From Cruorifilaria tuberocauda (taxonomy: Eukaryota; Nematoda; Chromadorea; Rhabditida; Onchocercidae): a DNA stretch of 64,000 bases. Location: the NCBI GenBank assembly GCA_013365365.1, contig JABVXU010000044.1:1-64000 (forward strand), in the 5' to 3' direction. The translations under genes were made by a program, and so were the position numbers. Shown here piece by piece: positions 12,801-28,026 of the stretch. Within the stretch, counting starts at the first letter, position 1. Every line of letters starts with the position of its first letter. The notes below the pieces were generated by a model, which saw nothing but the letters and a program-made list of their open reading frames with translations, was not told the origin of the DNA and made no database searches.

Positions 12801-15800
12801 GAAGGATTTGTCACCTTCACCGTATACATGCATCAAATATGCATCAAATATTTATGTCGATATCGAGATGCTTAGTAAGGTTAGTTTGCTTCCTACTTTG
12901 ATTTGTTGTTTATGAATGATCTCTGTTTTAACGAGGCAATCAAAAAGGTGATAATCGAAGGAGATCGGTGATGAATAAGCAATGTTTCCTCTGAAGCTAA
13001 AATATTCCCAAATTGAATAAATATAAAAATATTAAGAGACAGACTGGATGATTCGTTTCAATTGCTGACAATTTATATTTATCAGGGGAGAGGAGAAAAG
13101 TAATGGGTTGACTGTACTATTCCTCGTCTTACATTTTCTAATGATCCATCTGTTCTGTATTTATGCATTATCTTTTTATTGAAATCTTGAATCATTCCGT
13201 CTGCATAATGTTAACTTTCGTAGGATAATTAAATGTATATGGGAAGTTCAAATCATATAATACTCTCAGCTTAACTGCCTTTTCATCTATCTATACATTT
13301 ATACTTTCTTATGGTAGTTTTCGTGCTCGAAGTGTAAGGAGTTTATTGTATGTACTTTACTTAATTAACATTCGAAATGAAAAGTAAAACCATTTTCATC
13401 AATTCCGGAATTTCTTGCTTTTTCTTCTGTGGAGGATTAGAAGTGGTTCGATTCCCTATAGTGACCATCCCTCTTTTGCAGGTGTCAAGATGTAGTCATA
13501 CATAATTAACGTGCGGCTGTGTATTCTATTTCATGTGATTTTTCCTTATACGGGACAAGACAAGAAAAAAAAAGACGAAATTTTTTCCGAGATTTGGCAA
13601 TGAAAATGGGTGGACAAGGAAAGTTATCGAGTAATTGCTTCCTTCGAAAAAATGAAAGTTCATCCAAGTTTTCGAAATCACTAATAAAATAATAACAATA
13701 ATTCATTTTATGGTATCAGCAATTTTCCGAAACTCATTCTCTAATTCTTCCAAAGTTGACAACTTACACTACGTGATGTACTATATGGAATTTGAGCTAC
13801 TCAACGTTGTGTTAATGCATGAGCTTTATGCTTAAGCTCGTCTTAAATATTTCCTTTTTACTCCTATGTCATATTTTATTAACTTACCGGTCGATCTTTA
13901 TAACTTAATTATGTTCTCATTCGTCGAACTCAATTTATCTCGTGAAAACTACTTTGCCCGTTAAAACGGCAATGAAATTTTTCCTGAAGAATGATATCGC
14001 ATGCTACGTAAGCAATTTATGTTTTTTAGCAGTGTCGAACTGCAAAACCGGATGAGGGACACGAATCTTTGAACTTCTTAAGTCGCATTTAATAGAATCA
14101 TATGGGGATTTTCTCACTGCTCTCTTACGATTTTGAATTCGCCTTCTGTCTTTGGTGCACTTTTAAGAATGCCACAATTGACGTCAATTCTTTCATTCGA
14201 TTCTTTTTTTCCAGCTATCATTTGCAAGCTTTTTACTCTTATTAGAAGGATGTCTTTTTTTCCTTGAAATTGCACCAATTGTTGTGATCAATTAACATTC
14301 GAGTTCAATTTTCTTTCCTGAATTAAAGCACTTCATCGATAGATGAAGAGATTTTATACGACAATAACTTATTGAGGCAGTTGCCTTACTTTGATATAAA
14401 CCCTTCAATTATTATTTAACAATTTTGATTTCTGTTGGTATCGCAGTGAATATTTCAATTACTACAAACTTTCTTCAACCTTATATTAAATTGCAGGAAT
14501 TTCGAGAAAGGATATGTGCTATACTGCAGAAAAGTAGCATTGGAGAGACTTTGGCAAAGAATTCCTTAAATGGTACCATTTTTTTGTTGCAAGCTCGAAG
14601 TGATTTTATTGCTGGGCTACTATTAATTCATCAAAATGAATGGTAACTTTTTTTCATAGAACTTTAAATCATGAAACATCACGGGAATTTTTCGCTTTTG
14701 CTTGATCTCTAACGAAAAATAGAAAAGCGGGTTTGAAGTCTTTTTTTCTGAGTTTCTTCATAATCTTTATTTCGAGGGAATTTGCATTGTAAGTAAATCT
14801 TCATATTTTGGAAAATCTTTTGAAGAATCTATTTTGTGTCTCTTCATTTTTCAACTTCATTTACCATATGGATGACATTTTATATGTCTTCGATATTTAT
14901 ATGAGAAAGTTTCGGGAAAATCGTTACTATGTAACAGAAAAATCGTTATTGGGGAAGGTGTATTTTCTTCACAAAGGGTTATGATCCTTACTCAACTACA
15001 AGAAATAGAAAATACCGAATGATATCCAGAATAAAATTGATTGCTTGAGATGATCGGAAATGATGGGAAACTAAGGATTAAAGATTATCTAGTCGTTGGA
15101 GATATTGGTATTTCTTAGAATTGTACATCAGAAATAGCGTATGAAATCATGTGGACAACAAATTGTGGACTAACACTGACTAAAAATTTTTAATGAACAA
15201 TTTCTTTAACACAAATATAATTTGGGCAAAAATCTTTAATTATGTGAATAATTTTATAAAGTTCTTCCGGGTTTCTTGACAAATATCCCAATGATATCTG
15301 TATTTATCAATCCCAACTTTTAATTGTTTTACAGTGTTAAAGTTTAAATACATCCAATTTATTCCGTGATCAGTTCGATTTATTTTTACTCCATTCTGTT
15401 TCAAGCAATTTTTCTAAAGAACAACCTCAATTTTGTCTTTGTTTAATAAATATATTGATGAAATAGTATGCTGCACATTAATAATTTTGTAAGTGAAAAC
15501 GTTTTCTTTTATAAATATTTGAATAGTTTATCCTCATACTTTGAGCTGGAAATGTTTTTTTATTGGTCCATACTAAAGAAGGGAAGGAGCAAAAGAAGTA
15601 ATAAGAAAATTAGTCTCCTCAAATTGCAAGAAATATTTGTAGTTTTTAAGGTATTAATTTAAAAAGAAAAATTTTAGCACAGTGGAATCGGAACGCAATT
15701 TCGTTATGCCTCATTTACACTTAATTGCTGCATTACTCTCTATTGTTACCAACATTGAAGAACAGAAGCGTTTAGCACAACAGTCGGAAGTGTTTCTTAC

Positions 15801-18800
15801 CATGACGCAAAATGTATTCTCCAGTTTGCGTAAGCATCACTTTTCATTTTCAGTTGGGATATCCGTTATATTTTGATTGAATTTCTGCGAATTCATGTTA
15901 CCATGAAGCTTTTCCATTGTAAAAGGAGTTTAGCATGATTATTTGTAGAGAACCGGCGTCTTTTCATCAAAATGAATCACATTTACTACTTAATTTCCAG
16001 TTGAAAATATATTTAAAATTTTGGTTCACATATCACCCACGAATTAGATATTATGTAATTTCTCCTTGATTTGATAACATTTATTTATTGTATCACATTA
16101 ATTAGATTTGTATGATACATACCCAGTAATTTATCTGTGCTCAATCTTGCTGTTTTTCATTGATTCTTTAAAGCTTTTTTTTATTCAGAAGATATGAACT
16201 TATTGGTAAGAAATATAACGAAAGAAGCCAAAACTCTTGTGCATGCAGAAATGTGAGTTTAAAGTTTTGATTCTTATTTAAATATTATTCATTCGGTACT
16301 TTCTTCCGTTTTTCCCATTACTCTATGATCAGTTTTCGTTTTTCAGATGTTCATTATTTCTCCTTGATCGCGAGAACTCTGAACTGGTAGCGGAAGTATT
16401 CGAAAAAAATGGCTCAAATGATGAGTATCTAACGGAAATCAGAATGCCACTGTCATTGGGTATTGTTGGCCAGGTTGCAAGCACTGGACAGATGATGAAT
16501 GTCAAAGAAGCTTACAGGTTACTAATTTTCATTCATTAAAGATTAGGGATCATTTCACTGCATATTCAAATAAGTATTGCCACAAAGCTTTGTCATTTTT
16601 TTATTCATTAAAGATGTATTTGAACTAGTTTGCTAAAAATAAATAATATGGGGCAGTGGTTTTGTAATAGTAATAATTGTCATGTTTCACTTCTGAATAA
16701 TTACTTAAAATTAAGAAAATAATTCAAGGAAATAAAGCATTCGCATGGAATATTTTTCTGGAAATTTTTATGATATAAATCTGATTTCAGTCATCCAGCT
16801 TTCTATCCAAAAGTTGATGAAAGAACGGGTTTCGTTACACGGAATATATTGTGTTTTCCGATTAAGGACAGTTCTGGTAAGAGTACATGTAAATTTATGT
16901 CAATTTATTTCTTCGAGATAAATATTTCCGTTAAATTTTAATGCTGTAAGAATCTTGTAAAAAATCGGAAATTATTTTTGCACATTAGATAATTTAAAGT
17001 TGATATTTTAACAAAATCTCTGACTTCTTGTTATCGTCCGCAGAATCACAGGAAATCTTGTTGGTGTAGCGGAGTTATGTAATAAAATTGGAAAGCCTGC
17101 CTTTACGAAACACGATGAACAGATTGCAATGACATTTGCAGTATATTGTGCTATCAGTATATCACATGTAAGATTTCACAGTCATTTAACTATCTGGAAC
17201 AAAATGTTATTCGATGAGTGTATCTGTTTGTATTGGTTTGGTGATTGGATGTAAATAATCTAATTTACAAATTCTTAATTTAGTTTTCAAAATTTTCTTC
17301 ATCCGTTACTTCAGATGATTCGTAAAAAGCATTAATTCATATTTTACTTAGTTTTTCTGCTGCATATAATCTACAATTCATTTATCTGCATCTTTATTCT
17401 CATAATTTTATCTCTTTTTGCTTAATATTAACTTGCAAGCATACTTTTTAATTAATGAAAATCAAAAGTGATTTATACATATTGTATGTGTGGAGTTGCA
17501 ATATTTAAGCAGTCCTTCCTAAACAAGTGTTTGGTGCTTATAAAATCCATCAATATAAAATCTTTATAAAATCATTTTCTATCGAGATTTTTTAAAATTT
17601 CATCTATGGATTCTAGAAATTCATTTCAAAGCTTTAGAAAAATTGAAAAAATGGATCGCTTATTAAAATAAGTATTATTAATAAGATGCTGGATTTGTTG
17701 CGCTTATTGACAGTGTCAGATGTACTCAGTAAATGAGTGCAAAGCTAACGATAGAATAAGCTGCATGTATTCCTATAGAACAAATACGTTTCAGCTCAAA
17801 CGAATTTATTATTTGATTTCAAATTTTAAGTTCACTGCACTCAATGAACTAGGAAGTTTTGCTCTCTATGTAGCAAGTTTATGTCATGATATTTAAAATT
17901 CTAAAATAATATTTTGAAATCACCATTTTTATAATTGATGCAAGCATCAAGAACGCATGCGTGGAAGTTTTGCATTATTTGTATTGCATTATATAGAAGA
18001 ATAGAAAACTATAGGCATTTTGAGGGGCTCTATCAATCAGAATCTGATCGATTAACTTCAAGCATTAAGTAGCATAGATGTGCCTGGAGGGGATAATGTT
18101 GGATGTGTTTACATTTTAGTTAAATCGATTCATATACATTTACACACTTACTGGTGCTATTAGTCTATTTATTTGTCATATTAATGACATGTTATCTGCT
18201 TATTATTTTACAGTGTCTTCTTTATCGAAAACTGCAAGAGGCTCATAGACGATCACATCTGGCTGCCGAATTATTAGTACAGGTTTCCACACACTCGGTA
18301 AAGTTTATATTTTGTTTAGAAGAGAGTAAAGAGAATATTGTGTCAAAAATAAAAATTTTAGTGACACTTCTTGAAATGAAATATAGTATTATTTAAATAT
18401 ACCATTAATTGATCGGTGGCATTTTTTGGTAGCTTCAGTCTACAACCGTTTGATCAAAATTAATGCCTAAAAGCGTGAGCTTCTTCCTCTGTTGCTGTTT
18501 GCATGCATCTGATAATGCTTCCATTAATAATCGCTTTCCACACTAGTAGTTTTATAGTATAGCTATATATTTATAGTATAGTTGTGTTAAACATATTCTC
18601 TAAATAACAATAAAGATGGATACGCAAAATTATTGTTGATACGTATAGTGGTTTATGCTTACATGAAATAAATCATTCAAATTTTCGTTGGTTTACGTTT
18701 GGCTACACTTTTATGCTTTTTTTCACCATTAGTTATTTCATGAAATTATCATCTACTGTTTATTATAATATATATGCATGTTTATATTATATATATTATA

Positions 18801-21800
18801 TGCAGTTATGAAAAATACAATCATATATCCTTCATAACCTAGAAAATTGTAATTAGAAAGTGTGAGAAAAAGTGGGTAATGAAAATACCCCAGAGTAGTA
18901 GTCGTTGCAGTTTGGAATTTATATATTGTAAGATAGTAAACACTGAATGATAAACAATAAAAGAAATTAGTTTCAGCATCATTTTATTCAAATCATAGGA
19001 TCTAAAATTATTTATCATTTTGTTTGCAGATTGCACCAGAAGATTTGTTACGATTAACAACAGGTGACATACCAACAGCAACTTCTTTTTCTCCAGAATT
19101 CCATCATTTTAATTTTCCACCACGTTCCATAGGATCAGGTGATACATATGTTGAAGCAGCATTGTCCATTTTCAAGGTTTGTCTTCAAATTTCAAAGCGC
19201 TTTCAATAACTTTATCGGGGATTCGTAGGAAGTTATTATGAAAAAAGTTCGATTCTACCTTAGACTATTATAGTTTGATTTTGTAACAGTTCTATCGACT
19301 GATTTGTGCTTAGCTATGTACTACATCAAACTTTCCTTTTCAGGATCTAGGTTTCGTCCAGCGATTTCGCTTACAGCGACAAACCTTAGCTTGTTTCTTG
19401 TTAATGGTTCAAAAGAGTTATCGTGATGTGCCTTATCACAATTGGTCGCATGCATTTTCAGTTGCACATTTTACTTATCTATTACTGCGAACCGAAACGG
19501 CACATAATGCACTGAATGAACTAGAAAGTTTTGCTCTCTATGTAGCAAGTTTATGTCATGATATCGATCACCGCGGTACTACCAATGCATTCCAAGTACA
19601 ATCGGTCAGTTTTTAAGCTTGTACGCGAATAAATTAGGAATCAATAGGTAATCAAGTTATGGGGCACTCGCCAACTGTTTTCGAGAACTCATGAGATAGA
19701 AGAATTTGTAATTGTGTGATTTCCCAAATAATAATGTTCCTTATTTTTTTCAAGGCATGCAAATATAGTTATAGCAGTCTTTTATTGCATATATAATTGA
19801 GTTTTTCTTATATATCAAGTACAATAAAGAATAAAACAAATGCAGATTAAAATCTAGGTTTATATTACATAAAGGGAGTGAGGATAAATATGGTTCATGA
19901 TGAGTATATGTAAATAAGTTTCACCCATAGAGAAATTTTAAGAAATTTTGTTTGTTATTAATCGCAACTTATTGTAGCGAACACCACTAGCTCAGTTATA
20001 TAGTAGTGAAGGCTCGGTGTTAGAAAGACATCATTTTGCTCAAACAATATCAATATTAAGTATGGAAGAGTGCAATATATTCATTTCATTAAATCGACAA
20101 GTAAGTTTCTTATTATTCAAGTCTGGATATATTTATCGTCGGATTGAAAAAAGTTAAACCTGCCCAAATTTTATTTCACATTATCACACTTTGCCTTAAT
20201 CTAGATTGTAATTTTTGCTCCTAAATAATGGTCATAGATGATGCGCTCCCATAATTTTTTCTCATTATTTTAACGTAAAGCATTTACTTCTGATTTTGAA
20301 GTAGTCTCTTGCCATGTCAGGAGTGAATTTTCAGTTTCACGTAAGTTTGCTTCTTGCAAAGTGATTCACGTCTAAGGATCAGAATCATGCAGATTACCAA
20401 TTCAAAAGTTCTTTGAAGTGCATTCATCTTTGTAATTAAGATTCATTTTTTAAGCAATTTCATTCCATCTTGGATCACATAAGGGATATTATTCTCGCAA
20501 CCGATATAGCTAATCATTTACAGAAAGTGAAAGATATTAATCGAATGGTTGAAGGTGAGTAATTCAATTACAGGATTTTTGAGTCCTAGGAATTTATATT
20601 CCAATGTAACTTTTTTCTTTTTTTTTTGAGACGAAATTTTTTTTAATTTCTATTTATTCAGAAAACGAGAAATATTGTGCCACAGATTATTTTAACTGTT
20701 TTGTACCTAAAACATCATTTGGTCAGTTTTGAAAGGTCTAATCGCTTTTATCGTCGATCATACTATCAAAATTACTGCTTTGCAGGTCACCGATCAATGG
20801 TAACTGATAACTGTCGGACTATAATTTTACACTTTCATGAAAAATAAATGAGAACTTTAGTAAAATAAACTAAGATTCGGTCTTTCCATGTCAACTATGT
20901 CAAGACTTAAACTATTGTATTTCACTAATTTGTCTTCCGAACAGTGAATGCATTGTAAAAGATAACTGCAGTACTTGGGAGAATGAAGATCCTTTCCCGC
21001 AGTAATTCTTAATTCTTGCATTGTGGGATTTCTAAAAGTTTAATGATTAATATTTCAGTTGGCTATGATAGTTCAATAAAACATCACCGATATTTATTAC
21101 TATGTCTAATGATGACTTCAGCCGATCTATCCGATCAGACAAAAGACTTTAAAAATAGCAAAGCAATAGCTGTAAGTTTGATTCCATCTTAAAAATCTTA
21201 TAATAAATTTATGGAATTTCTTACCAAGTTTTCTGAAATGTAGATTTTTGCTTCCTAATCTTTTGTTTTTATATTTGTCTTCATTTTGATGATTTTAGAA
21301 TGTTAATAAATTTGAATTGAATTGGAAATAACTAAACACTTGAGCTGCATGTCGTATGCCTCTAAATTGATTATGCTATAATAATGCTACTATTGAGACA
21401 ATTACACTCACCCAGTCCATATTATCAACTTTAGGAAAGTATTTATAAGGAATTTTTCTCGCAAGGAGATCTAGAAAAGCAGATGGGAAATCTTCCACTA
21501 GAAATGATGGACCGAGATCGTGCATGCGTACCGAAACTGCAGCTTGAATTCATGGATACGATTGCAATACCTGTTTTTGAGTAAGTTTTTGAAGATTTTA
21601 TTCTTTAGGGAGTAAATTGAATAATTTTTCATCTTTGCTTCATTCAAATTAAACTAAAACTTATTTAATAACTTCCGTGTGTTATTGCAGGTATTTGTCA
21701 AAATTGTTACCGGAAAGCAAAAGTACATATGACTCGATGTTGTTCAATCGGAAATGTTGGTTGGCGCTGGACGAGATACTGATCGAAAAGAAGTACCCAA

Positions 21801-21880
21801 CTCTTGGTCTTGATTATCTCAAGGATAGTTCTCTAGAGAAGCGAGTAATTAAACGAGCTCAACAACGACAAGGACAATAA
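6853..21880 (+). CDS. pde-2: PDE2-type GAF-domain 3',5'-cyclic nucleotide phosphodiesterase
   Basis: Hydrolyses cGMP/cAMP to 5'-nucleotides. Eighteen exons join in frame to 969 aa: 6853-7181, 7563-8070, 11241-11279, 12745-12879, 14497-14642, 15678-15829, 16189-16252, 16347-16517, 16791-16876, 17052-17167, 18214-18297, 19030-19176, 19344-19604, 19978-20100, 20455-20554, 21059-21171, 21435-21580, 21691-21880. Residues 1-280 are low-complexity, with a Gln run. A GAF-A-like region (about 290-420) is poorly conserved. GAF-B (about 437-590) keeps the NKFDE motif (N554-K555, F561, D565-E566). The catalytic domain (about 640-950) has [11 protein letters not shown] (H691 proton donor, H695), [10 protein letters not shown] (H731, D732), a second metal Asp in SADLSD (D843) and the purine-binding Gln Q894 in [19 protein letters not shown] and the LSDQTK region match PDE2 best. 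The ATG at 6853 has an in-frame stop upstream; longer isoforms are possible. In C. elegans the family counterpart is pde-2. Confidence 0.93.
17836..17892 (+). pseudogene. Copied fragment of the PDE catalytic exon inside an intron
   Basis: These 57 bases repeat 19508-19564 of the PDE catalytic exon with only two differences (c/g and g/a, counted by eye). The copy covers the codons for [19 protein letters not shown], which include the metal-binding His-Asp pair, and then runs into a TAA (HDI-stop) where the real exon continues DHRG. It lies in the intron 17168-18213, upstream of and in the same orientation as its source, with no matching splice sites. It is a partial internal duplication, not a working exon. 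Confidence 0.85.
18551..18802. repeat. AT-rich simple repeats in a PDE intron
   Basis: A 19-base unit beginning tttatagtatag is partly repeated at 18551-18581. Around 18763-18802 there is a run of tata/attat repeats. The whole stretch lies in the intron 18298-19029. No coding or regulatory signal was seen. Confidence 0.6.
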
Positions 21881-21974
21881 TAGGGTGTTTACACATTTTC
21901 TTTTCTTGTAAGATTGTTTGTCAAGGACAATAATAGGGTGTTTACAAAATTTCTTTTCTTGTAAGATTGTTTGT
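21869..21974 (+). repeat. 53-bp tandem duplication across the PDE stop codon
   Basis: Two head-to-tail copies, 21869-21921 and 21922-21974, each begin caaggacaataataggg and end agattgtttgt, with two differences. The first copy contains the last PDE codons and the TAA stop; the second lies in the 3' UTR and carries a second copy of the same terminal codons. Confidence 0.9.
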
Positions 21975-23998
21975 ATCATTTATCCCTGAACCTAACAGCT
22001 AATATAAATATTTATTCAAAACCTGATCAAAAATGATGGTAGATTAGTTGCAAACAGCGAAATATTTTATCTGAATGAATGATTATGTAGTAGGTGAAAT
22101 TTTGCACAGAAATAATTTATAATTTTTTTAATGAGCATCTGAAAAAAGTTGAATTTTGCATTAACTAGTGTTTTGGTCTGTATTATTTTAAAAATAAGAA
22201 AAATATGCGAGATCTGAAACTATGGTTTTTGTATAAGGTGCTCAATTTTTTAATATTTTCAGGCAATAGCTATGTTTCCGGAAAGCTTCAACTATATGGC
22301 ACAAACTCGATATGTTTAATGTTCACTCAGCAGCTAGTCTCTACTGCTCAATTCTTCGTACGCATCATAAACTTGAAAGTGATTCGTCTCACTTTTGTAA
22401 TACAGTATCGAGCAACTGCTGTTTGTTTTAACTTTTTTAGTATTTCAAATTGAACTGTTAGATTTTCTTGTTGCCTTTTTTGTTTACCTTTTATTCTTAA
22501 TTTTCTTTTGCTATCCTTTTTCTTGTTCTTTTTGCTTTTCATCATGTGGAGTCTTTTTTAGCGAATTTTACCCAATTCACTTGGCAACATAAAATGCTAA
22601 GATTTTTCTCTGGATTTCTTGATCATTTACATAATGAAATGAATTTGAAAAGCTAGTCAACCACTTCATTGTATTAGGGGAATAAAATCATCTGCTTGAA
22701 GGATAAAAAATTTGAAGAGACATTTTTGATTTCGAAAAATATGTCAGCGAGGAAATTAGTCGGGCGTTCTGATCTGTATATCTTTTAAAATTTATTTCAA
22801 TTTCGCAGAAGTACCTTTGTATGTATATCTTGATTGCTGTCAGGTAATTGTTATTGTAAACATGATTCTCAGAAAATTTTTTTCATTTCCTTATCATGAA
22901 ATGTTTCGTAATTAGTACTTCATTTTCGTCACTTTGCAATCGACAGAAAAAATTTTAACTGTCTCTTTGTTCCCTTTTTGCAACATTATTGCACAAGAAA
23001 CTTTTCTTTAGGGAATCTCTTTATCATTTTACCTCTGATGCACCATTGTCCCAAAATAGAGCGCAGTTCCTGGTTGTGTTGTCATTTTTCAGAATTTTTA
23101 AAAACGGCTGTACTGGAAAGTTAAGATATCAATTACACGTTTGTTTGTTTGGCTTCTGAATCTGCGTGAGAAGGTGTAATAGTAATGTTGCTGGGAGCTT
23201 TTATAGGATTATCCTGCCCGAAAATACATTGAGTGTGATTGTGTCTTTCAATCAAGCTTTTTTGTGTTTTACAATATTGTCTTCGCAGCCCGTCGAAATG
23301 GTTCTCTCATTTACATTACTTTTTCCTAAAACAGTTCTCAGTGTCTGTTTGGACGGCCCGATAATATTCGATGATAGTTAGACACTTGTGATGTAACACA
23401 TATGTAATGTGTGGTTGCGAGTTCCTGGACATCATTGATAAACATATTACAGGAAGCATTTCAGACTCATTACAAATAATCCTCTTTCCTATGTTAATTT
23501 TTATTGCAGTATGTCTACAAAATCTCAACAGATGCGATAAATACTTCGTCTGCATCATTATCAGTTTAAAGTGATGACACAAATAAAACCATAAATAGCT
23601 AAATCAGTCTATTTCACTGCATTTCAAACGCATTTGCGGAAAATTATAAAACTGCTACCACTATTTTGATTTTCAAGCTAACAAAGGTGAAGTCTATATA
23701 GATTGGATCTTGCGAGAGATCCATATGACTTGTAAATTCACTTGCAAAAAAAAATGGGTATTTCCTGATTGCTAAACATGCATCAGCATTCTTACTATAT
23801 ATTTCTGCATTTCAATTGAATTTTATTTGATATTTCTCCTTCACTTACTCGTTCTTGTGCTCTTATTCCGTCACATTCGGGAAGCGCTGAATTAACGCTA
23901 ATCGTGAGTTCTATTTTCAAAAGCATTCGAATGTAAGAGTGGAATTTTATGTACAACGCAAAATAAATTCTCTTCGCAACATGAAGAAAAATCTTGAA
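21975..23998. other. Convergent intergenic region between pde-2 and COA5
   Basis: This holds the 3' flanks of the plus-strand phosphodiesterase and the minus-strand COA5 gene. At 22262-22319 an acceptor-like site is followed by a short reading (AIAMFPESFNYMAQTRYV then stop) with coding-like composition. No partner exon was found, so I leave it as probable 3' UTR or chance. Confidence 0.5.
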
Positions 23999-24004
23999 TT
24001 TATT
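23999..24004 (-). terminator. Polyadenylation signal for COA5
   Basis: AATAAA on the minus strand, about 58 nt beyond the COA5 stop codon. This is a normal spacing for a short nematode 3' UTR. Confidence 0.6.
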
Positions 24005-24061
24005 TTGCTTTCTAATGTTAGTCATGAAATCATGTCAACTGTACTATGTATGCATATATTT

Positions 24062-25054
24062 TCATTCTGAATTAGCTTCTACATCTGGAATATCTAGTTT
24101 CCGACCTCGTGTTCGTAAACGATTGTCGATCTAGAAAGTAAAACATTCATTTTATGATGAAAATTACTTTTCGTTTGCAAAATTTTCCACTATTTACCAT
24201 TTATTTTTAAATATGTGTCTAAAAACTTTAAAGGGAAAAAAACTAACCAGAGATAATTTACATTGAGCAAACGTATCTAACAACTGAAAACATCGTGCAG
24301 GAACAGTATCAGCACGAGAACGCAAGCAATCCTTCGCATGACGATGCTCTTTTTGAACACAGTCTGATTCCTAAAAGTTTAAATCGGTATAGTTGAAAGG
24401 CTACCTTATTCGGAAATCTAATGCTTGCAAATTTTGTTATTTGTTGTTTAGCAACTACTAAAATCTCCTTGAAAGAGGAAATGAAATAAACCTTTTGAGC
24501 AGATTATTCGCAATGTATGTATAAACTAAATTGCAATGTAATGATCGCTATTTCATTCAAAGCATAACAAAAAGCAAGGAAAACAAATCACATTTTTGTT
24601 TTATAAATTTATACATTTGAGTGTCGGATCATACTTGAATTTTTCCTATCAGCTCACAAGAATACTGAAAACTTTCCATGAGTTGTCACTTATATTTCAT
24701 ATATTCAAACTAAAATGCAGACGGCCCAGCAATTGAATGCCACAAAAGGTCAACATATCCGATCATAACATGCAGATATCGAATCATAAATTCAATAGTT
24801 CATTTACCTTCGAGTAATTTCAAAAAATTAGTTGAGGGTGAAAAAAACATTCTTCATGTTCATGCTTATGTTTAGCTGTATATACTGATGCTGTGAACCA
24901 CTCATTCTCCTTCTACCCTCTTCCAGCTATTCTGGCCTGTTAAGTGTATACTTACTCTAAGGCATTTTTTCAGTGCTTGCCGTATGTGATCACACGCTCT
25001 GCCAGTTTTCTTTTTCGATTTTTCTTCATTTTCTACTGGTACATTTTCAGACAT
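24062..25054 (-). CDS. coa-5: Cytochrome c oxidase assembly factor 5 (PET191 family)
   Basis: A small twin-CX9C protein of the mitochondrial intermembrane space, needed for complex IV assembly in yeast (Pet191) and human (COA5). Minus-strand exons are 24956-25054, 24248-24370 and 24062-24130, all joined in phase 0 with gtaagt/gttagt donors and tttag/ttctag acceptors, giving 96 aa. The Cys spacing matches the family: C21-x9-C31, C31-x5-C37, C37-x10-C48, C60-x9-C70. ESDCVQKEHRHAKDCL aligns with the family core, and IDNRLRTRGRK with the conserved Arg-Gly-rich end. Compared with the human protein (74 aa) it has a longer charged N-terminus, about six extra residues between C48 and C60, and an acidic tail. 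All exons are too short to appear as long ORFs. It is divergent from the HP1 gene and convergent with pde-2. Confidence 0.93.
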
Positions 25055-25060
25055 CACTTG

Positions 25061-25072
25061 TCTGGAAAATAT
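25061..25072 (-). promoter_or_regulatory. Acceptor site just upstream of the COA5 start (likely trans-splice site)
   Basis: On the minus strand a clean acceptor (attttccag) ends seven bases before the COA5 ATG. An acceptor this close to a start codon is typical of spliced-leader addition in nematodes. The ORF upstream does not join in frame to the COA5 exon here, which favours trans- over cis-splicing. Confidence 0.5.
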
Positions 25073-25110
25073 TTGTCCTCACATTTAGAAGCTTTATATA
25101 TTATAGAAAG

Positions 25111-25437
25111 TCAAAGGTTACACTTGCTAACAAATACTTTGTAACAAAGGATCAAAATAAATAAGTTGCCTCTCACTGATCGTACCCAACCCCACGAAAG
25201 TTTGAGGCATTCAAGACTTTTTAGTAATTTGTACTTCTGCCGGATCACTTCGCTACAATCTATTTGACATGTTTTTAAGTTTCGGTAAAATTCTGCTGGA
25301 GTGCATACTGGATGTCTCCCTTTGATGTCACGTTGATTCACAGAAAATAGAAGCATGCTACTTCCACCTGCACATAATGTGGGAAGAGACGTCAAACATG
25401 CCAACATTATTCGGGAGTCATGCAGCAATTCGGTCAC
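25111..25437 (-). CDS. Hypothetical ORF upstream of COA5
   Basis: An open frame of up to 108 codons that starts with GTG; the first in-frame ATG is at codon 10 (MLACLTSLPTLCAGG...). It is less AT-rich than its flanks and reads plausibly as protein (HPVCTPAEFYRNLKTCQIDC), but I recognise no family. It ends 57 bp before the COA5 ATG on the same strand, a spacing seen in nematode operons. The last 25 or so codons may be intron, since donor-like sites (gtacga, gtgaga) precede them. It could equally be a chance ORF in a shared promoter. Confidence 0.3.
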   Translation of the reverse strand: MTELLHDSRIMLACLTSLPTLCAGGSSMLLFSVNQRDIKGRHPVCTPAEFYRNLKTCQIDCSEVIRQKYKLLKSLECLKLSWGWVRSVRGNLFILILCYKVFVSKCNL

Positions 25438-25548
25438 CCTTAGTTGGTCGTAGTTCTACTCAGCTGTCATTCATTGATTCATCTCCAGTACTGAAGAAGT
25501 CAACGAAGTGAGAATGGTCGTTGTATACGACGTATATGCTTGCAGTAG

Positions 25549-28026
<2,478 letters not shown>

